Positions 57,121-64,000 of a DNA stretch of 64,000 nucleotides are shown in pieces. Origin of the DNA: Ricinus communis (Eukaryota > Streptophyta > Magnoliopsida > Malpighiales > Euphorbiaceae); NCBI RefSeq assembly GCF_019578655.1, contig NC_063263.1, forward strand, positions 23,745,001-23,809,000. Direction: 5' to 3'. A model generated the notes under the pieces. It saw only the letters and a list, made by a program, of their open reading frames with translations. It was not told the DNA's origin and did not search any database. Position 1 is the first letter of the stretch. Each line of letters begins with the position of its first letter. Made by a program: the position numbers and the translations under genes.

Positions 57121-58360
57121 TTAAATTGTAGGAACTGATCATGTGCAGATATGAGAATCAGCTCAATAGGTTCTATGAGTTCGTGGATCTAATTCTAGAT
57201 TCACCACCTTCATAGTCTTTGCAAAGGGTTTCATCTTTTAATGTTAGCTTCAAGGTCAAGATGTATAAATCAGCTTTTTGGGCTCGTCTTTTGTGCTATG
57301 CTTTCACCTTGGGTCAAAAAGAGATAGTGTATGTGCTCTCCTTTGTTACTTAATTCATTAAAGATATAGTTTCATTGCTACAACTACTAAGTGAAGGAAT
57401 TTTGTTTTTGACAGGGACTTCATGGACCTTTTATTGTTCCGGCATCAAAAGTTTTGAATAAATTATTTGAGGTCATGTAATTTATTTTTCTAATAGTTCT
57501 TATTGAGAATATTTTGGATGATTATCCCCCTCCTTTCTCTTAAATTTTTAAATACATAAATTAATCATTGCTAATTTCTCAATTTCACTTTGTACGAAGC
57601 ATTGTAATAATCAGTGTAGCAAGGCAATTATTGAATCTCATTTAATCTTCTCTCTATTAAGTAAATTGATTATGTTGCTTATTATTTTTTAAATACAACT
57701 TAAGACTAAAGCTATTTTATAACCATTTGGAATCTTTTTATATATTTAAAAGAAGGGCGGTTATTTCTATCAACTCAATTTTGTAATATATTGTCTAAGT
57801 TGGTAGTAAGTTTATTTTGCTTAATCACTCTAGTAGTATTTCTATAGGTGCATTTAGTTCAAATCTAGAGAAATTTTTAGTCATGTTGGCTTATTGTTTC
57901 TCTGTTGTTAATTTACAGATAGAATTTTGAAGGCAACTCTTGGAACAGATGTTGTACTTGGCTCGATAGTAAGACTCCATCACTTCATGGATGTATTTTA
58001 ATTTTTAATATAATTCTATTAAATAGAAGTCCTACAAGAAGCACACCTATGGATATACTAAGAGCTATGGTATGTGGTTTTTTTTATTAATGATGAAACT
58101 AAAACACAAATGATTTCATAATGAAGTTCATAAAAACACGTCAACCATTATGGAGCTCGTCCATTTAGAATAGTTTATTTGAACTCTTCAATAATGTATT
58201 GCAGGTCAACATCCATACATAGGAAGTGGATATGTTCTGCTACATCATGTCATGGGAGAAACTGATGGGAATGTGGAATTTGATCGTATCCATCCCATTG
58301 CTAGCTTGATGTATGAATTGTGCATCAAAGAAATTACAATCTGTAAATTTTGTAAGATCC
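57121..58360 (+). pseudogene. Unrecognised multi-exon gene remnant
   Basis: Several plus-strand stretches look like exons with AG acceptors. Near 57150-57330: RYENQLNRFYEFVDLILDSP, a stop, then FKVKMYKSAFWARLLCYAFT. Near 57417: GLHGPFIVPASKVLNKLFEV. Near 57922: RILKATLGTDVVLGSI. Near 58205-58350: GQHPYIGSGYVLLHHVMGET, then VEFDRIHPIASLMYELCIKE. The codon patterns look protein-coding, but at least one stop interrupts and I cannot place the family or prove that the pieces belong to one gene. Confidence 0.35.
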
Positions 58361-59240
58361 CTTTCCTTTTATGCTACACAATCTAATATTGACCTGTTAT
58401 TTTTCCCTTTGAAAGAAATTGGAGTAGTTAATGTAAGATTGATAATTCTTATGTAATTTTGGGCTAAAAAACTAATCAAATACAATTGTAAAGTAGTTTT
58501 TACTCACAACATAAAATTCTAGAAAATAAGAAGGGTTCCATGTGCTCTATTATTTTAACTGGTAAACTTTATCCAAGCTTTTGCAATCTAAGATTGAGGG
58601 TGCCCCCAGTTCCACCTTTATTTTCACCTTTGTTGCAAAAGGTTAATATATAGCTCACATGTATCCTTTAGGACATTCTTGCTTCCAATTAGTTATTTTA
58701 GTAATATTCATTTGTTGTTGCTAATTGCACCCATAGTTGTTCCTCTAAAATTCATTGGTCACTTGCATATTAGTTTATAAGGTCTTTCTTTCATAGCCAT
58801 GATGGTTTAGAATTTATAATTATTGCAGGTGTGTTAAAGTGGGATAGGCATAGTATCCTTATCTATACCTGGTTAGTTAATATAATCTATTTTTCTTTTC
58901 CCTTTTTTTCTTTTTCTTTCCCCCTTTTCTCATTTTATTTTTTTCAGCCATAATAAAATTAATAGTAGAAACCGACTAAGTGGCAATGTAAGGACACCCA
59001 TTCACTTTTGTACCCCTAACCCAACTTCAGCTAATCTTATTGTTATTCTACATGTTTACCATTCTTGTTTTCAATGGTAAACTTTTATATGTTCGTTGAT
59101 ATGGTTGCACTAAAAGTAAGTAACGTCAAATCACATTTTGGCCCCTGGTCGATGTTGAATCTTAAGAGTTATTAATCTTATTTTGATGGTTACAAACAAT
59201 TAAGAATGACTAATTTTATGTTTAAGTGTTTGTGTAAGGA
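58361..59240. other. Spacer, nothing recognised
   Basis: AT-rich, with a pyrimidine run at 58890-58945. No supported feature. Confidence 0.45.
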
Positions 59241-59249
59241 AGGAAAATT

Positions 59250-60330
59250 GGTTCTTCTAAATCAGGGCAGATTCACGCCCATGAAACATCAGTTCCCAGC
59301 TATGAAGAATTCTTGCCTCAAACAGTAAAAAGGACAGTAGCCTTCACGGCATCCTTCCCAGTTGTGGAAACAAGGATTCACGGCCGTGAAGAAATGTTCA
59401 CGCCCATGAAAATTGCCTTCCTTCCAAAACTTGAAGAAATTACAAAAGATGTCATGGCCAACATTCCCAGCCTTGAAGATGGAAATTCACGGCTGTTTTC
59501 AAATCCTCCCAGCCGTTAAGAAAAAGTTCATGCTCGTGAAGAATTGCAACTCTTTAAAACTTCAAGAAATCATAGTAGAGTTCACGGATAAAGTTTCCAA
59601 CCGTGAAACCTGCATTCCCATGAAACCTGAGTTCCCAGCCGTGAAGAATTGTTCATTGCCATGATGAGTTCCAGTTTTTCGAATCTATTTTTCATGTTGA
59701 TGCTTCACGGCCGTGAAGAATTCTTCCCACCCGTGAAGCTGCATTTATGAAGATTGTTGAAACAATTATGTTTGCATTTAATGTGGGTGCAATGTCTCTA
59801 TTTCACTTAGAAGTATTTAAATATCATTTTTAAGTGTTCTAGATCAAGCAAGAGCATTTATTTTGAGCCCCTCATTGTGCATTTACTCTCAACAACTTCA
59901 AATCTTCATCTTTTTTATCTTGTATTAAAGATTTAAGCTTGGAATTGAATCTTTGGGTAGTTGAGTATTTAATTCTTGTATTAAAAGCTTAAAAAGGGAG
60001 ATTGAATGTTTGGGTAAAGGATTAAAAGCTCTTGTAACAAAGATTGAAAATCTTAAAGTGGGTTAGAGTGTGAGCCTAGAAAAATATTGGGGTTAGAGTG
60101 CGAGCCTTTGGAAGAATACTTATTTTTGTTCTTAGTCTTGTGAAAGAACACAAATAGAGTTAGTTTTAAAATTCTATTTGATAGTGGAAACCTCATGAGA
60201 ATTCTTTAGGAGTGAGTGTAGGCAAGAGTTATCTGAACCACTATAAATTTTTGGTGTTGTGAGTTGTGCTTGAACGAAAGAGAAGGTGTTCCTATGGCTA
60301 TGACTAAAGCTGGTCAACAATTTTGAGAAT
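59250..60330 (+). mobile_element. LTR-like fragment with CACGGCCGTG palindromes, probably copia
   Basis: 59260-59760 is dense in 'ttcacggccgtgaa' and its diverged copies (exact at 59377-59390 and 59704-59717). From about 59790 the text is typical of a copia LTR R/U5 region: 'gagtgtgagcctagaaaaat', 'gtgagtgtaggcaagagtta' and 'gaaccactataaattttt'. No coding remains; borders are not resolved. Confidence 0.5.
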
Positions 60331-60900
60331 TGGCTTTTCTTTCATCTTCCTAAGAGCCGCTTAATCTCCCAAGAAGTTGTTGGTTTCATATCCATTATGT
60401 TTGCGGAGCGAGATATTTATTGCTAGTTCTTCTACCCGTCTCGGAATAAGCCTTTTAAAGTGTCGATTTTCCATTCTTTGTTTAATTTATTTTTGGTTTT
60501 TGATTTTGACCAATTCACTGCCCCGCCCCTTTTGGTTATTACTAGAATTACAATCGGTAAATTACCTTTTTAGTCCTAGGCGAGAAATTCATTATTCTTC
60601 ATCCCAAAGCGGAGATTGTCCAAAAAATAAAAAAATTACTAGTTTAACATCCGGAAATGGGAAATTTTACCGAAGCATAACCTGAAGCAGAAATCATAAT
60701 TCTTTACGTTTCGAAGCGGAAGACAACTAGAAAACTCTGAACAATCAGCGATGGAAGTGCCTAAACTTTAGAATTTTGGAGAAACATGCAAAGTCCCTAA
60801 AATCCAAGCCTGATAAAAAATCTGAACTAGATTGATTTTAGAAGAAAAAACTGCACAAAGCTAGAGGAATTCTCTACACACAGTATACTCGAAGGAAGGT
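60331..60900. other. Spacer downstream of the copia-like fragment
   Basis: May include the end of the copia-like LTR. The ~100-codon open stretch at 60377-60685 has no recognisable domain. Confidence 0.4.
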
Positions 60901-61545
60901 CTTTGAGATGTTATGGACATACGGAGCAAAGCTTCTATAGGTCTCATATCCTTTTATTATATCCTTGATATTTATGATTTTTTTAATTTATTTAACCATG
61001 AACATGTTTATAAATCTCGATAAATCTGAGGTAAATTGTAAGCACCCAATTTTCGAATCTATATATCAAGAGAATTGCAAAAAACCCAATGATAAAAATT
61101 GTTGTTCCTCCCGAGTCTCATGAAGCTGAGAAAATTCAAGGTCTCGATTAAGGTTACAAGTGATCAGCCAAACTCTTAGTTTTGAAAATTAGAAACATTT
61201 AAATTGGACTAAATTGATCGAAAGAGTCATATTTAGGTCAAAATCAGTCAAATGCCAATTGCAAGGACTAAATTGGAAATTTTTGCGAGTCTGCCAATCT
61301 TCGGAGCTAATGGCTTTACATACAGCTAATTAGCATCTGCACAATTTAGGTTAGCTTAAAATTCGATTTTTGTAATTATTTTTAGTGTTTTCTAGTTTTA
61401 AACACCCATAATCGTTAAAATAGACTTTAGAAGGGATTTTATCAATAATTTTTTATTTTTTTATTAAATGGATATTTATCAATAATTTTTCTAAATTATT
61501 TTAGAAGTCTATACTTATCGTTAGAAATTTGTCGATAAAACCCTT
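60901..61545 (+). mobile_element. Element G family, second copy (LTR start, plus orientation)
   Basis: 60930-61036 matches the sequence left of LTR G (about 36340-36441), and from 61037 (TGTAAGCACCC) onward it matches the beginning of LTR G. It stops at 61545, where a G-family sequence begins in the opposite orientation. Confidence 0.6.
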
Positions 61546-62838
61546 TGCAGGCATCGGTTTTTGGCGCACAACCAAGTGTCTCTAGTGACTATGGCACTGC
61601 AAGGCTTTTCAACTTAATTGAGAACATGCTAACTAGTCACAAAGGCTAGCGTGGAGAAAGGGAATCACCACCCATGTAATTCTCCGGGATGCTTTTACTA
61701 ATTAAGTGGCATAGTAGATTCCATAAGGAAGCTTTGCCACATTTAAAAATGGATTCGAAAGTTAACTTCCTTGTTTGTGTATCCTTACTTTTAATTTTAT
61801 TGTTTAACGAGTTATTCTTTATAAATACAGTGTTATAAATTTACACATCAAGCACTATAATATTTGAGATCCACCTAAGTCTAGTCTATTTTAGTTAAGC
61901 CCAATTCTCAATTATATTGTTAGCCTATATTTACTACTCAATTATGCTCAAGAGGCTTGTCTAGTTTAGGTCAATTACAAATTATGTTCTTGATTACCAA
62001 GCCTTTATTCTAATTGGACTACATTTTACATGTCAAGGCCTAATTCAATTTTTTAATCTAAGTGTGTTAATTCATTAGTTAAACCTAATAAAGTCCTCCT
62101 AAATCTAAATAGATTTCATAGGTTAATGCCCAATTTACCATTCCTTAGACCTAGTAGACTACACTTTGCATGCAAAGATTCAATTCTAAGCCTTAAGTCT
62201 AAATGCTCATCTTCTAATTTACAATTACATAAAAAAGTCTTTGATTAAGAAAAACATAGCAAAAGTAAAGGAAAGCAATCAAACTAACTATTACAATCTT
62301 CCTACAACTAATTAAGTTGAAAATAATCAGTAAATAAGCAAAAAATAAAGAAAATAGAAATCTCGAAATGAGCACAAAAAGGGGGGACAAATTAAATGAA
62401 TAGCTGATTGGCTTTAGGGTTTCTAACTAGCTCGATTTGCTTTAATTTGATGTTCCACTGCCCGAAAACTCGATTTACATGCATAAAATGGAAAAGATGA
62501 TTGCTACACATGCAAAAACATGTCAATAACCTATTTTTATTATAAAGAAAGATTGAATTGGTAAAAACTAAAATTATAATGCATGCACATCCTTTATCAT
62601 GGTGGATTCTATTTACATATACTTTGCATCAAACACGTGATTATCATTGATAAGGAGGCAAATTCAACATATTCATCAATTTCTATGATTATTAAATTCA
62701 AAACCTTAAAGAAAACATATTATCTGTTTCAAAACCCAGGAATCATAAACATTGCATAATCATGCAAAACCTAATTCTAAACATATAACACTTAGAAAAT
62801 AAACATTAATCATATAAACCCTAATATGTCTCCAATAG
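61546..62838 (-). mobile_element. Element G family, third copy (LTR, minus orientation)
   Basis: Starts TGCAGGCATCGG, the reverse complement of the LTR G terminus. Its reverse complement follows 37250-38959 of LTR G without the MITE or the duplication, for example 'gactagttagcatgtt' and 'gcttccttatggaatct'. It is cut by LTR F at 62839; the remainder may lie beyond the window. Confidence 0.65.
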
Positions 62839-64000
62839 TGATAGGCATCATATTACACATATTTACATGCCCAATTGTTTACATTCTTGTGCATAATTAT
62901 CTCGTTTTATGCTAGAATCACCTGTCTTTTGGTTCCTTTCACGTTTCAGGTCATTATCAAAGGACATTGTCAGTAATCGAGGAAAATACATGCAATTACG
63001 GACCATAATCAATCAAATTGAGCAAGGACTAGCATTTCTGAGGTTGAGCACGGCTGGACTCACTTGCGTCTTGACTTGACCACAGGCTTGAAGGGACTAT
63101 ATAGGCAAAAATGATTTGGTGAATGGGGGTTTGATTTTCTAACTTGATTTCCATTATACAAACTTAATTCATTTGTTTCTAGACCTCAATTGTCGACTTT
63201 GGGAGATCAATTTCATCAATTGAATGAAGGATTACACTTGTTTCAACATCGATTTGAAGATCAAGACAAGATTTGGGAGTATTCAAGAAGCAAATTAGGG
63301 TTTGATATTTTGAATTGGAAAATTAGGGTTTCTCATCCAACTTGAAAGAGAAGGGTGTACATGCCTTTAATTTACTTTTCTGATTTTATTCCTTATTTTG
63401 TGATGCTTATTAGTATCAGTAGCTAAATTGTTGAACCCAATTGGGGTTCCTATGTTTGTGGATTGATCTTAATGTTATGAGATTTTGATTGTCAATTCTT
63501 GATTCTTCTTGCTTTTATTATTAATGAGAAGTCACTTTATTCATGAGACATTATGAATGGTGGAATTTAGATTGCTTTATGTAATTGAGAGATTCGTTTA
63601 GTAATCGAAAAACTGAATAGTAAGAATTGATTAATAATCACTTAGACATAAGGGTATTTGACTAGCCGGATTAAGACTTAACAAAGCTTAATAGAAGCGG
63701 GTTAGACCTTAATGCTAATCGAATAATCGATCGTTAGGAAAAGATTCCAGCTTTAGGTTATTAAGTTTAGGAATTCGGTTATCTCGAGAGGGAGACTGAA
63801 TTCAGTTAAAACTTCATCCACGGGTAATTGCAATTGATAATCAATTTAATCTCTATCTTTACAAAAATCCAATTAACTTAGGTCCCCTAGGGTTTGCTTT
63901 TCCTTCGAGAGTTTTCCTAAATCCTTTCAGATAATTTGACATTTAATTACTTGTTTGTTTCATAATTAATCATAGAATAACACTTTATTGATTTTTTTAG
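62839..64000 (+). mobile_element. LTR F: Athila-like LTR, truncated by the window end
   Basis: Begins TGATAGGCATCATATTACAC, resembling the start of the C LTR. There is a TATA-like 'gactatataggc' near 63096, a diverged 'gagcacggctggactcac', and the conserved LTR block at about 63595-63830. The expected left TSD is AATAG (62834-62838). The right end is outside the window. Confidence 0.65.

Noticed and set aside
59313..59664. Overlapping plus-strand open frames at the palindrome-rich tract
   Set aside because: The frames follow the repeated 'cacggccgtgaag' phrases in different registers and have no domain; judged LTR sequence.

Overview
The window is nuclear DNA from a flowering plant, almost certainly a eudicot. 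It is AT-rich, its genes have GT-AG introns, and it holds a few ordinary plant genes plus large nested stacks of plant LTR retrotransposons (Athila-like, CRM-like, Tekay-like and copia), Mutator-like elements and a hAT MITE. I cannot fix the species; Malpighiales would fit but is not shown. All calls come from reading the sequence by eye, without any database search.

Layout. 1-4.4 kb: a three-exon minus-strand gene whose 148-residue product looks like plant succinate dehydrogenase subunit 6. 4.58-4.89 kb: a Mutator-like MITE next to its promoter. About 4.9-35.1 kb: one decayed Athila-like Ty3/gypsy element on the minus strand (called C here), split by two later insertions. The first is a solo LTR (B), itself split by a full-length CRM-like element. 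The second is a pol-less Athila relative (D), whose 3' LTR is split by a 4.1 kb Tekay-like LTR that carries the last exon of a xyloglucan endotransglucosylase/hydrolase (XTH) gene. Target-site duplications (TSDs) resolve most of these layers. 35.1-39.0 kb: remains of an older element (G), with an antisense plant-mobile-domain ORF and a 3' LTR carrying a hAT MITE and a 180 bp tandem duplication.

40.2-42.3 kb: an intact six-exon plus-strand gene for a type I (A-type) DnaJ/HSP40 co-chaperone ending in a CAQQ prenylation box, with a TATA box and a heat-shock-element-like site upstream. 43.5-47.3 kb: copia debris with inverted LTR-like arms, and a compact 1.37 kb LTR retroelement (LTRs, PBS, PPT and TSD all visible) whose internal region encodes a double-stranded-RNA-binding-like domain. 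47.6-49.4 kb: a non-autonomous Mutator-like element. 49.7-50.4 kb: a small gene for a 62-residue single-span membrane protein. 51.6-52.2 kb: a chimeric pseudogene fusing a zinc transporter (MTP1-type) fragment in frame to a UDP-arabinopyranose mutase/RGP fragment. 54.1-55.75 kb: a Pack-MULE with a 9 bp TSD carrying a Yellow Stripe-Like transporter fragment. 57.1-58.4 kb: exon-like pieces I cannot name. 59.2-64.0 kb: LTR fragments, including two pieces of G family in opposite orientations and an Athila-like LTR cut by the window end.

The three genes that look functional (SDH6-like, DnaJ, the 62-residue protein) have no evident relation to each other; respiration and chaperone functions are housekeeping. 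The biology of interest is gene-fragment capture and shuffling: XTH in an LTR, YSL in a MULE, MTP1+RGP fused, and a dsRNA-binding-like module in a miniature LTR element. A second theme is a sequence block of about 200 nt kept in the LTRs of several otherwise diverged elements.
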